Positions 7,152-13,886 of a DNA stretch of 13,929 nucleotides are shown here, in pieces (the first letter of the stretch is position 1; every line of letters begins with the position of its first letter). Source of the stretch: DASVFB01 sp036380275 (GTDB taxonomy: Bacteria; Actinomycetota; Thermoleophilia; Gaiellales; Gaiellaceae). The position numbers and the translations under genes were made by a program. The notes beneath the pieces were generated by a model, which had not been told where the DNA came from, did not search any database, and worked only from the letters and a program-made list of their open reading frames with translations. Where the stretch lies: NCBI GenBank assembly GCA_036380275.1, contig DASVFB010000278.1:1-13929 (forward strand), given 5' to 3'.

Positions 7152-7159
7152 CTCATTCC

Positions 7160-7555
7160 GTGGAGATCGACCACCTGACAGTGACGGTGAGCGACTACGA
7201 GCGCAGCAAGCGCTTCTACGAAGAGATTCTCACGCCGCTCGGCTTCACGACCCTCCTCGATTGGCACGACAAGCGGCGCGCCTACCTCGGCGTTCCTCCG
7301 CAGGCCAGCTCCCTCTGGCTCGTCGAGTCCAGCATCACGGGGACGATCGACATCGCCCTCGCCGCGCCGAGCACCGACGCCGTCGACGCCTTTCACGCCG
7401 CAGCGACCGCGGCCGGCGCGCAGACGCTGCACGATCCGGGCGTCCGCCCCGAGCACAGCAACCGGTACTACGCCGCGCGCGTGCTCGACCCCGACGGCAA
7501 CTCGATCGAAGCCGTCCACAGAACCATCGCGACCGAGACACGTGCCGCCGCGTAG
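7160..7555 (+). CDS. VOC superfamily (glyoxalase/dioxygenase-like) protein
   Basis: 131 residues from a GTG placed directly behind the promoter. The fold signature is clear: I-D-H-L-T-V-T-V-S-D at the start (His near residue 5 is the usual metal ligand), R-S-K-R-F-Y-E-E-I-L-T-P-L-G-F near 15-29, and a final V-L-D-P-D-G-N-S-I-E-A-V strand whose Glu (about 120) is the other usual ligand. It is a single VOC unit, so a dimer would complete the active sites. VOC proteins include glyoxalase I, methylmalonyl-CoA epimerase, extradiol dioxygenases and resistance proteins; the sequence does not separate these. Being first gene of an operon with a thioesterase and a LIV transporter, a role on the imported substrate or a CoA intermediate is an inference. 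Its stop lies 10 nt before the favoured start of the next gene. Confidence 0.9.
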   Translation: MEIDHLTVTVSDYERSKRFYEEILTPLGFTTLLDWHDKRRAYLGVPPQASSLWLVESSITGTIDIALAAPSTDAVDAFHAAATAAGAQTLHDPGVRPEHSNRYYAARVLDPDGNSIEAVHRTIATETRAAA

Positions 7556-7565
7556 TTTTGCGGGC

Positions 7566-8000
7566 GTGCGAGCGCTCGACAACCTCCAGGCGATCGTCGC
7601 CGGCGAGCAGCCGGGGCCGCCGGTCGCACAGCTCCTCGGAATGCGGCTCGTCGAGGTCGAAGACGGACGCGCCGTCTTCGAGGTCGACGCCGACGACCGC
7701 TTCTGGAATCCGATGGGCACCGTGCACGGTGGCATCCTCTGCGACCTCGCCGACGCAGCGCTCGGCGTGTGCTGGGCCGCGACGCTGGACGAAGGCGAGA
7801 CGTTCACGACCGTCGAGCTGAAGATCAACTTTCTCCGCCCCGTGCGCGACGGCCGGCTGCGCGCGGTCGGCACGGTGACGAAGCGCGGCCGGCACATCGG
7901 CATGACCGAGTGCGAAGTCAGGGACGAGCAGGGACGTCTGGTTGCGAAAGCGTCCGCGACGCAGATGACGCTGCGCGGCGAGCTGGCCGAAGGCCGCTAG
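7566..8000 (+). CDS. PaaI-type hotdog-fold acyl-CoA thioesterase
   Basis: 144 residues from the GTG at 7566 (152 if the in-frame GTG at 7542, which overlaps the VOC gene, is used). The hotdog signature F-W-N-P-M-G-T-V-H-G-G-I-L-C-D-L-A-D-A-A-L-G is complete near residues 45-66: the H-G-G loop that binds the thioester and the Asp that acts as base or nucleophile helper in PaaI-like enzymes. The following E-T-F-T-T-V-E-L-K-I-N-F-L-R-P strand is also typical. These cytosolic tetramers hydrolyse acyl- or aryl-CoA esters; PaaI clears stalled hydroxyphenylacetyl-CoA. Here it lies between the VOC gene and livG, so it likely handles CoA esters formed from the imported acid and releases trapped CoA. 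The acyl group cannot be named from the sequence. Confidence 0.9.
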   Translation: MRALDNLQAIVAGEQPGPPVAQLLGMRLVEVEDGRAVFEVDADDRFWNPMGTVHGGILCDLADAALGVCWAATLDEGETFTTVELKINFLRPVRDGRLRAVGTVTKRGRHIGMTECEVRDEQGRLVAKASATQMTLRGELAEGR

Positions 8001-8051
8001 CCCCCGCGTAGCAGCGCCGAAAAATAGTGCCGGTGTGAGAAGCTAGCCGCC

Positions 8052-8810
8052 GTGGCGCTGCTCGAGGTCGACAACGTCAGCCGACGCTTCGGCGGCATCC
8101 TCGCTCTCGACGAGCTCTCGCTCACGGTGGAGAAGGACGAGATCGCGGGGCTGATCGGCCCCAACGGCGCCGGCAAGACGACCGCCTTCAACGTGATCAC
8201 GCGCCTGTACAAGCCGAGCGGCGGCGCCGTTCGCTACGAGGGGAAGGACCTGCTGCGCGAGCCCGCACACCGCATCGTCCGGCTCGGGATCGCGCGCACG
8301 TTCCAGAACCTGCAGCTCTGCGCGCACATGAGCGTCCTCGACAACGTCCTCGTGGGCGCGCACACGCGCATCTCGCCCGGGCGCGAGCGCGGCGTTCGCG
8401 CCGAAGCGGTCGAGACGCTCGACTCGCTTGGGCTCGCAAAGCTCGCGGATGCACCGGCGGCGGGACTGCCGTTCGGAACGCTGAAGCGAATCGAGCTCGC
8501 ACGCGCGCTCGCGGCGCGGCCGAAGCTCCTGCTGCTCGACGAGCCGGCAGGCGGCCTGAACCACGAAGAGGTCGCGAGCCTGGTCGAGCTGATCCGGCAG
8601 TTGCGTGCCGACTACGAGCTGACGATCCTGCTCGTCGAGCACCACATGAACCTCGTAATGAGCGTGTCCGACCGCGTGACCGTCCTCGACTTCGGACGGA
8701 CGATCGCGGCTGGCACGCCGAAGGAGATCCAGTCCGATCCCGCGGTGATCGAGGCGTACCTCGGCGCCGGAGCAACGACGAGCGCCGATGCCCCTGCTGG
8801 AACTGACTGA
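8052..8810 (+). CDS. livG: LivG-type ATPase of a branched-chain amino acid/organic acid ABC transporter
   Basis: 252 residues from the GTG at 8052, with GAGAAG 9 nt upstream as a modest ribosome site. Walker A G-P-N-G-A-G-K-T at 36-43, Q-loop Gln in F-Q-N near 85, signature L-P-F-G-T-L-K-R at 139-146 (LivG proteins typically have L-P-Y-G-x-Q-R-R, not L-S-G-G-Q), Walker B L-L-L-L-D-E-P near 159-165, and the switch His in L-V-E-H-H-M-N. The ending D-P-A-V-I-E-A-Y-L-G is the usual LivG tail. It powers import together with LivF. The gene begins 51 nt after the thioesterase stop without a convincing promoter between, and its end overlaps livF by 23 nt, so the two ATPases are probably translationally coupled. 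Confidence 0.93.
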   Translation: MALLEVDNVSRRFGGILALDELSLTVEKDEIAGLIGPNGAGKTTAFNVITRLYKPSGGAVRYEGKDLLREPAHRIVRLGIARTFQNLQLCAHMSVLDNVLVGAHTRISPGRERGVRAEAVETLDSLGLAKLADAPAAGLPFGTLKRIELARALAARPKLLLLDEPAGGLNHEEVASLVELIRQLRADYELTILLVEHHMNLVMSVSDRVTVLDFGRTIAAGTPKEIQSDPAVIEAYLGAGATTSADAPAGTD

Positions 8811-9495
8811 CGTCCAAGCGCGGTACGGGCAGGTGGCCGCCGTGCACGGCATCTCGCTGACCGTCGACGAAGGCGAGATCGTCGCGCTGCTCGGCGCGAA
8901 CGGCGCCGGCAAGACGACGACGCTGCGCGCGATCTCGGGCATGGTCGCGACTGAAGGCACGCTCGTCTTCGACGGCAAGCCGCTACCGCGCAAGGCCGAA
9001 GGAACGGCGCGGCGCGGCATCACTCACGTCCCCGAGGGGCGCGGCATCCTCGGCGAGCTCACAGTGTCGGAGAACCTCAAGATGGGCGCGTACCTCCGCC
9101 GTGATCGCAAGGCGATCGCGAGCGACCTCGACGAGGTGGAGAGCGAGCTCCCGTGGCTGCACGACCGGCGCGACCAGCAGGCGGGAACGCTGTCGGGCGG
9201 CGAGCAGCAGATGCTCGCGCTCGCGCGTGCGCGCCTTTCGCGACCGCGGCTGCTGCTCCTCGACGAGCCGTCGCTGGGACTCGCACCGATAATCGTCGAG
9301 CAGTTCTTCACGCTCGTCCGTCGGCTGAACGAGGAGCAGGGCCTGACGGTCCTCGTCGTCGAGCAGAACGCGAACGCGGCGCTGGAGCTCTCGAGCCGCG
9401 CGTACCTGCTCGAGGTCGGGCGCGTCGCGCTCGAGGGTGCGAGCGCCGAGCTGCGCGAGCACGAAGGCATCCGAAAGTCGTACTTGGGCTACTGA
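8788..9495 (+). CDS. livF: LivF-type ATPase of the same ABC transporter
   Basis: 235 residues from the ATG at 8788, which lies inside the end of livG. Walker A G-A-N-G-A-G-K-T at 36-43, H-V-P-E-G-R-G-I near 80-87 (the P-E-G-R typical of LivF), signature L-S-G-G-E-Q-Q-M at 135-142, Walker B L-L-L-L-D-E-P at 155-161 followed by S-L-G-L-A-P, and switch region V-V-E-Q-N. All catalytic elements are intact, and the length is normal for LivF. It pairs with LivG as the ATP-driven motor. Its TGA shares one base with the ATG of livH. No clear ribosome site precedes it, in line with coupling to livG. Confidence 0.94.
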   Translation: MPLLELTDVQARYGQVAAVHGISLTVDEGEIVALLGANGAGKTTTLRAISGMVATEGTLVFDGKPLPRKAEGTARRGITHVPEGRGILGELTVSENLKMGAYLRRDRKAIASDLDEVESELPWLHDRRDQQAGTLSGGEQQMLALARARLSRPRLLLLDEPSLGLAPIIVEQFFTLVRRLNEEQGLTVLVVEQNANAALELSSRAYLLEVGRVALEGASAELREHEGIRKSYLGY

Positions 9496-10385
9496 TGGCC
9501 GAGTTCATCCAACAAGTCGTGACGGGGCTCGGCGACGGTGCGATCTACGCGAGCCTCGCGCTTGCACTCGTGCTCATCTACCGCGCGACGCACGTCATCA
9601 ACTTCGCGCAGGGCGAGATGGGGATGGTCTCGACCTACATCGCGTGGGCGCTGATCACGAACCACGGCTGGTCGTACTGGCCCGCGTTCGTGTTCACGCT
9701 CGGCATCTCTTTCCTCGGCGGCTTCGCCATCCACGAGACCGTGATCCGGCCGCTCCACCGCGCCGGCGAGCTCACGGTGGTGATGGCGACGATCGCGCTG
9801 CTGGTCATCCTGAACGGCCTCGTGAGCTGGATCTGGCAGCCGGACGAGAAGATCCTTGTTTCCCCGCTCTCCGGCGGCACGTGGTCCGTCGGCGATATCG
9901 CGATCCCGCAGCAATCGGTGTACGACCTGATCATCGTGCTCGTGTGCGTGGCCGTGCTGTGGCTGCTTTTCAGGTTCACAAAGCTCGGGCTGGCGCTGCG
10001 CGCCTCGGCCGTCGATCCCTCCGCGAGCAGGCTGCTCGGCGTGCGCGTACCGTGGATGCTCTCGATCGGCTGGGGTTTTGCAGCCATCCTGTCGGCTGTC
10101 GCCGGAATGCTCGCGGCATCGGCGCAATTCATCTTCACGCCCGGCTTCATGCAGGTGACGATCATCTACGCGTTCGCCGCGGCCATTCTCGGCGGGCTCG
10201 AGAGCCCGGTCGGGGCCGTGATCGGCGGGCTCACGCTCGGCGTCACGATCAACCTTCTCGGCACCTACTTCCCCGGCCAGATCTCGCCCGACTTGCGCCT
10301 GCCGGCCGCGCTCGCCCTCTTGCTGCTCGTGCTCGTCTTCCGCCCGTCGGGCCTGCTGGGACGAACCGCCGTGAGGCGCGTTTGA
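9495..10385 (+). CDS. livH: LivH-type ABC permease
   Basis: 296 residues, about eight hydrophobic segments. The opening F-I-Q-Q-V-V-T-G-L-G-D-G-A-I-Y-A-S-L-A-L and the R-A-T-H-V-I-N-F-A-Q-G-E stretch near 29-40 are hallmarks of LivH. The cytoplasmic coupling loop lies near A-L-R-A-S-A-V-D-P-S-A-S-R-L-L-G-V (about 165-181), and the end P-S-G-L-L-G-R-T is typical. It forms the inner-membrane channel with LivM. The start is fixed by the one-base overlap with the livF stop. The end overlaps the livM start by 4 nt, so translation of livF, livH and livM is likely coupled. Confidence 0.94.
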   Translation: MAEFIQQVVTGLGDGAIYASLALALVLIYRATHVINFAQGEMGMVSTYIAWALITNHGWSYWPAFVFTLGISFLGGFAIHETVIRPLHRAGELTVVMATIALLVILNGLVSWIWQPDEKILVSPLSGGTWSVGDIAIPQQSVYDLIIVLVCVAVLWLLFRFTKLGLALRASAVDPSASRLLGVRVPWMLSIGWGFAAILSAVAGMLAASAQFIFTPGFMQVTIIYAFAAAILGGLESPVGAVIGGLTLGVTINLLGTYFPGQISPDLRLPAALALLLLVLVFRPSGLLGRTAVRRV

Positions 10386-11377
10386 TCACCCGTAAGTTCC
10401 TCGTCGGCCTCGCGGCGACCCTCGTCGCAGCGGCCGTGATCGTCGTGCTCCCACTCTTCCTCAGCGACACGCACGAGTACCGGTTCGCCTTCGTCGCGAC
10501 GTTCTTCATCGCCGCGCTTGGGCTGCAGATCCTGACCGGCTACTCAGGACTGATCTCGCTCGGCCAGAGCGGCTTCATGCTGATCGGCGCGTACACGACG
10601 ACGATCCTGAGCGTCGACCACGGCTGGAACGACCTGCTGACGATCCCGATCGCCGGTTTGCTCGCGGGTATTGCCGGGTTCCTCTTCGGCTTCCCCGCGC
10701 TTCGGCTACGCGGCGCGTACCTCGCGCTCGCGACCTTCGCGATCCCGATCGCGGTGATCGCGCTCGCGAAGAAGTTTTCCGACTTCACCGGCGGCGGCGG
10801 CGGGAAGAACCTGACACGCGTACTGACCGGTCACGAGGCTTACGTGACGACATGGCCGATCGCAGGCGTGATGTTCGTGCTCGCGTGGCTGTTGCTGCTC
10901 GGCAAGCTGGGGCGCTCGTTCCGAACGATCCGCGAGTCTGAGATCGCGGCCGTCTCGTCCGGCGTCAACCTCACCGTGACCAAGACGCTGGCGTTCGGGA
11001 TCTCGGCGTTCTTCGCCGGCGTCGCGGGCTCCCTCTACGCGATCGTCATCGGCTTCGTCAACCCGGACACGTTCTCGATCAACCTGTCGCTCCTGCTCCT
11101 GATCGGCGTCGTCGTCGGCGGGCTCGGCTCGCTGGTCGGCGTCGTCTTCGGCGCCCTGTTCATCGAGTACGTGCCCCTCTACGCGCCCGATATCCTGAGC
11201 TGGGTGGAAAAGCCTTTCGGCGCGCCGCTCGATCCCCAGCGGGCGGGGGCAGGCGCGGCAGTGTACGGCTTCACCCTGCTCCTGGTGCTGTTCGTCGCCC
11301 CGTACGGGATCGCAGGCTTGGTCGGCAAAGCTAACAAATCGCTCCAAAGGCGCGCCTATAATCCAAACCGCACGTAA
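10382..11377 (+). CDS. livM: LivM-type ABC permease with TTG start
   Basis: 331 residues from a TTG at 10382 that overlaps the livH stop in a TTGA arrangement; GAGG ends 5 nt upstream. No ATG or GTG gives a full first membrane segment, so TTG is the best start. G-Y-S-G-L-I-S-L-G-Q-S-G-F near 54-66 is the LivM signature, and R-E-S-E-I-A-A-V-S-S-G-V-N near 184-196 is the coupling loop that contacts an ATPase. About nine to ten hydrophobic segments are visible. A Gly-rich F-T-G-G-G-G-G-K-N-L loop near 136-145 matches the usual LivM external loop. Its last codons contain a TATAAT box that may serve the next gene. Confidence 0.93.
   Translation: MITRKFLVGLAATLVAAAVIVVLPLFLSDTHEYRFAFVATFFIAALGLQILTGYSGLISLGQSGFMLIGAYTTTILSVDHGWNDLLTIPIAGLLAGIAGFLFGFPALRLRGAYLALATFAIPIAVIALAKKFSDFTGGGGGKNLTRVLTGHEAYVTTWPIAGVMFVLAWLLLLGKLGRSFRTIRESEIAAVSSGVNLTVTKTLAFGISAFFAGVAGSLYAIVIGFVNPDTFSINLSLLLLIGVVVGGLGSLVGVVFGALFIEYVPLYAPDILSWVEKPFGAPLDPQRAGAGAAVYGFTLLLVLFVAPYGIAGLVGKANKSLQRRAYNPNRT
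11357..11362 (+). promoter_or_regulatory. Candidate internal promoter (perfect TATAAT) before the binding-protein gene
   Basis: TATAAT lies within the last codons of livM, where the local sequence turns AT-rich. It would start a transcript near 11369 with a leader of about 35 nt that includes a palindrome and a strong ribosome site. No good -35 is visible at 16-18 nt. The placement would allow the binding protein to be made in excess of the permease. Confidence 0.45.
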
Positions 11378-11379
11378 CC

Positions 11380-11389
11380 GCGGTACCGC
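11380..11389. promoter_or_regulatory. 10-bp perfect palindrome in the livM-binding protein gap
   Basis: GCGGTACCGC, perfectly self-complementary, lies between the livM stop and the ribosome site of the next gene. It could be a small operator or a short stem protecting the 5' end of the downstream message. At ten bases in GC-rich DNA it may be chance. Confidence 0.25.
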
Positions 11390-11393
11390 TAAA

Positions 11394-11398
11394 AGGAG
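11394..11398 (+). promoter_or_regulatory. Strong Shine-Dalgarno of the binding-protein gene
   Basis: AGGAG, inside AAAAGGAGAAGGAC, ends 6 nt before the ATG at 11405. It is the only textbook ribosome site in the window, which fits high-level synthesis of the secreted binding protein and fixes its start. Confidence 0.9.
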
Positions 11399-11404
11399 AA
11401 GGAC

Positions 11405-12658
11405 ATGAAGAGGAGGCTTGGTCTGCTTGCCGCCGCACTGGCGGTCGGCGCGACCGTGTGTGTCACGGCGTTGGCCGGCGCGCAAGTCAACGGCGTCACG
11501 AAGACGAAGTTCGTCATCGGCGGGACGTTCCCGCTCAGCGGGCCGGCCGCGTATTACGCGCCGATCCCGGTCGGGATGAAGGTCTATTTCACTTACATCA
11601 ACACGCGGCGCGACAAGAAGACTCACAAGCGCGGCGTGGACGGCAGGCAAATCGTCTGGAAGTACTACGACGACGGATACAACCCCGCCAACACGGCGCA
11701 GCAGACGCGCAAGCTCGTCGAAGAGGACAAGGTCTTCGCAACCATGGGCGCGCTCGGCACGGAGCCTCAGCAGGCTGTGGTCGACTACATGAACGACCGC
11801 AAGGTGCCGCAGATGCTCGTCTCGACCGGGGCGACGGAGTTCGGAGCCCGGTACCGGGAGCGGCCGGAGACGATGGGCTGGCAGCCGGACTACTTCGCCG
11901 AGGGCCGGATCTACGGCAAGTACGCCGCAGCGAACTGGCCAACGAAGAAGATCGCCGTCCTGTACCAGAACGACGACTACGGCAAGAACTACCTCGAAGG
12001 TCTCAAGGCCGGCCTCGGGGCGAAGTCGACGAACATCGTCAGGGAAGTGGGCTTCGGCGCCACCGACGCGAGCGTCGCGTCACAGGTCGTTGCGGCTCGT
12101 CAGTCGCAAGCTGAGGTCGTCGCGATCTTCGGGACTCCGAGCCCGACGATCAAGGTCTACGCGACGATGAAGGCGCTGAACTACAAGCCCGAGCAGGTCA
12201 TCCTCAACTCGGTCTCGGCGAACGACTACGTCATGGGCCTCGCCCTCGCCAACTCGAACGCGGCCACACTCGACGGCTCGATCAGCACCGCGTATCTCCT
12301 GAACTCGAACGACCCGAAGTACGCGAACAACGCGTTCGTGAAGCTCTACAAGGCGCAGATGGCGAAGTGGGCGCCGAACGCGGACCCGAAGAACACGTTC
12401 TACTACTACGGCTTTGCGAAAGCCTACGACGTCGTGAAGCTGCTCCAGGCGACGGGTAAGAATCCAACCCGCGCAAAGCTTCTCAAGGCGGCCCGGCACA
12501 TGAACTGGACAAACCCGGGCACGCTACCGGGGATCAAGGTGACCACGAGTGCGACGGACCCGTTCCCGATCTCGCAGGTAAAGATCATCAAGTACGACGG
12601 CAACGCCAAGATCTGGACCGAGCAGGGATCGTTGATCAACGGCCGCGGCGGCACCTGA
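11405..12658 (+). CDS. Periplasmic-type binding protein (LivK/Peripla_BP_6 family) of the ABC transporter
   Basis: 417 residues. Residues 1-26 are a Sec signal peptide: K-R-R, a hydrophobic core, and A-G-A before Gln27 for signal peptidase I. Mature type I binding-protein features follow: F-V-I-G-G-T-F-P-L-S-G-P-A-A near 36-49, Y-Y-D-D-G-Y-N-P-A near 91-99, V-L-Y-Q-N-D-D-Y-G-K-N-Y near 180-191 (V-x-x-D-x-Y-G type hinge) and Y-Y-Y-G-F-A-K-A-Y-D-V near 331-341. It captures the substrate outside the membrane and delivers it to LivHM. The only cysteine (19) is in the signal peptide without a proper lipobox, so it does not look like a lipoprotein. Ligand not deducible: leucine-type, aromatic and other organic acids are all bound by this family. 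It is last in the operon, before a strong terminator, rather than first as in E. coli livK. Confidence 0.94.
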   Translation: MKRRLGLLAAALAVGATVCVTALAGAQVNGVTKTKFVIGGTFPLSGPAAYYAPIPVGMKVYFTYINTRRDKKTHKRGVDGRQIVWKYYDDGYNPANTAQQTRKLVEEDKVFATMGALGTEPQQAVVDYMNDRKVPQMLVSTGATEFGARYRERPETMGWQPDYFAEGRIYGKYAAANWPTKKIAVLYQNDDYGKNYLEGLKAGLGAKSTNIVREVGFGATDASVASQVVAARQSQAEVVAIFGTPSPTIKVYATMKALNYKPEQVILNSVSANDYVMGLALANSNAATLDGSISTAYLLNSNDPKYANNAFVKLYKAQMAKWAPNADPKNTFYYYGFAKAYDVVKLLQATGKNPTRAKLLKAARHMNWTNPGTLPGIKVTTSATDPFPISQVKIIKYDGNAKIWTEQGSLINGRGGT

Positions 12659-12681
12659 GCCGCACCGCAACTCGCGCGACA

Positions 12682-12712
12682 AAAGGGCCGGGGAAACCCG
12701 GCCCTTTGTTTT
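12682..12712. terminator. Bidirectional intrinsic terminator
   Basis: An 11-bp perfect GC-rich stem (12682-12692 with 12697-12707) closes a GAAA tetraloop and is followed by GTTTT on the plus strand, ending the liv operon 24 nt after its last stop. On the minus strand the same stem ends in CCCTTTTG and lies right behind the acyl-CoA dehydrogenase stop, so it can end both convergent transcripts. Confidence 0.95.
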
Positions 12713-13862
12713 AGACGAACGCGCTCTCGCCCGTGAGCGCGCGGCCGATGATGAGCTTCTGAATCTGGCTCGTGCCCTCGTAGAGCGTCGCGACGCGCGC
12801 ATCGCGGAGGTACTTGCCGACCGGGTACTCGTCGATGTAGCCGTAGCCGCCGAAGACCTGCACGGCGTTGTTCGCCGCGCGGACAGCGACCTCGCTCGCG
12901 TACAGCTTCGCCACGGAGGACTCGAGCGTGTGCTGCACGTGCGCATCAGCGAGCGCGGCCGCGCGCCAGGCGAGGAGGCGCGCTGCTTCGGTCTCGACGG
13001 CGATGTCGGCAATGAGCTCCTGCACGAGCTGGAAGCCGGCGATCGGCCGCCCGAACGCGGTTCGTTCGCGCGAGTAGGCGACCGACGCGTCGAGACAACC
13101 CTGTGCGATGCCGACGCAGCCGGCGGCGAGCGAGATCCGCCCAACGTCGAGCGCTGACATCGCGACACGGAAGCCGCCGTCGAGCTCGCCGAGCCGGTTC
13201 TCGTCGGGAACGCGCACGCCGTCGAGCGACAGCTCGGCCGTGTCCTGCGCACGCAGGCCGAGCTTGCCCTTGATCGGATGCGACGCGAATCCGTCCGCGT
13301 CGGTCGGGACGAGGAAGCACGTGATGCCTTTCGGGCCATCTGCGCCCGTGCGCGCGAAGACGAGCGCGACCGACGCCCACGAGCCGAGCGTGATGAACGT
13401 CTTCGAGCCGGTGAGTACCCAGCCGTCGCCGTCGCGCTCCGCGCGCGTGACGAGCGCGGCCGCGTCGGAGCCGCAGCCCGGCTCGGTCAGCGCGTAGCAG
13501 CCGAGCCCCTCGCCCGAGGCGAGCTTCGGTAGCCAGCCCCGCTTCTGCTCCTCCGTGCCGAAGCGCGCGATCGTCTTGCCGACGAGGCCGACGTTGACGG
13601 AGACAATCCCGCGGACTGACGAGTCGGCCTTACCGAGCTCCTCTACTACGAGCGCGTACGACACGGTGTCGAGCCCGCTGCCACCGTACTCCTCGTCCCA
13701 CCCGGCTCCCAGATAGCCCGCGTCGGCGAGCTTCGGCACCAACGCGCGGTCGATCTCCTCGACGCGATCCCAGTCGCGCGCATGCGTGACGATCTCGCGC
13801 GCCGCGAACTCACGCGCCGAGGCGCGGACGAGCTCCTGCTCGGAGTTGAGCTCGAAGTCCAT
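12711..13862 (-). CDS. Acyl-CoA dehydrogenase
   Basis: 383 residues from the ATG at 13862; a GTG at 13883 would add seven residues but does not fit the family's M-D-F-x-L start. FAD-linked dehydrogenase of cytosolic acyl-CoA oxidation, forming a 2,3-double bond and passing electrons to ETF. Signatures: Y-A-L-T-E-P-G-C-G-S-D near 123-133 (FAD/substrate loop), F-I-T-L-G-S-W-A near 156-163, R-x-x-F-G-R-P-I near 276-284, Q-V-F-G-G-Y-G-Y near 345-352, and the catalytic Glu at about 362 in Y-E-G-T-S-Q-I-Q. The position of that Glu matches short/medium-chain enzymes (butyryl-CoA type) rather than isovaleryl-CoA dehydrogenase, but chain length cannot be decided. All key residues are present. It is divergent from the SDR gene by 24 nt and ends at the shared terminator of the liv operon, so it may belong to the same catabolic locus. 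Confidence 0.94.
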   Translation of the reverse strand: MDFELNSEQELVRASAREFAAREIVTHARDWDRVEEIDRALVPKLADAGYLGAGWDEEYGGSGLDTVSYALVVEELGKADSSVRGIVSVNVGLVGKTIARFGTEEQKRGWLPKLASGEGLGCYALTEPGCGSDAAALVTRAERDGDGWVLTGSKTFITLGSWASVALVFARTGADGPKGITCFLVPTDADGFASHPIKGKLGLRAQDTAELSLDGVRVPDENRLGELDGGFRVAMSALDVGRISLAAGCVGIAQGCLDASVAYSRERTAFGRPIAGFQLVQELIADIAVETEAARLLAWRAAALADAHVQHTLESSVAKLYASEVAVRAANNAVQVFGGYGYIDEYPVGKYLRDARVATLYEGTSQIQKLIIGRALTGESAFV

Positions 13863-13870
13863 GACCGCTG

Positions 13871-13876
13871 TAATCT
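13871..13876 (+). promoter_or_regulatory. Candidate -10 (TAATCT) of the SDR gene
   Basis: TAATCT ends 10 nt before the ATG at 13887. TTGAGC at 13846-13851 could be a -35, with a rather long 19-nt spacer inside the divergent gene. No Shine-Dalgarno precedes the ATG, so the message would be leaderless or have a leader of a few bases. Confidence 0.4.
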
Positions 13877-13886
13877 CACACACGCG

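Noticed and set aside
8043..9023. 326-residue minus-strand frame opposite livG/livF
   Set aside because: Antisense shadow; both ATPases have complete motifs on the plus strand.
9437..10381. Long N-terminal extension of livM (frame open from 9437)
   Set aside because: The extension is the out-of-frame reading of livF/livH. The LivM-like sequence begins only at the TTG at 10382.
10706..11650. 314-residue minus-strand frame across the livM/binding-protein junction
   Set aside because: Composition of repeated Arg/Asp/Glu typical of an antisense shadow; it crosses a real ribosome site and gene boundary.
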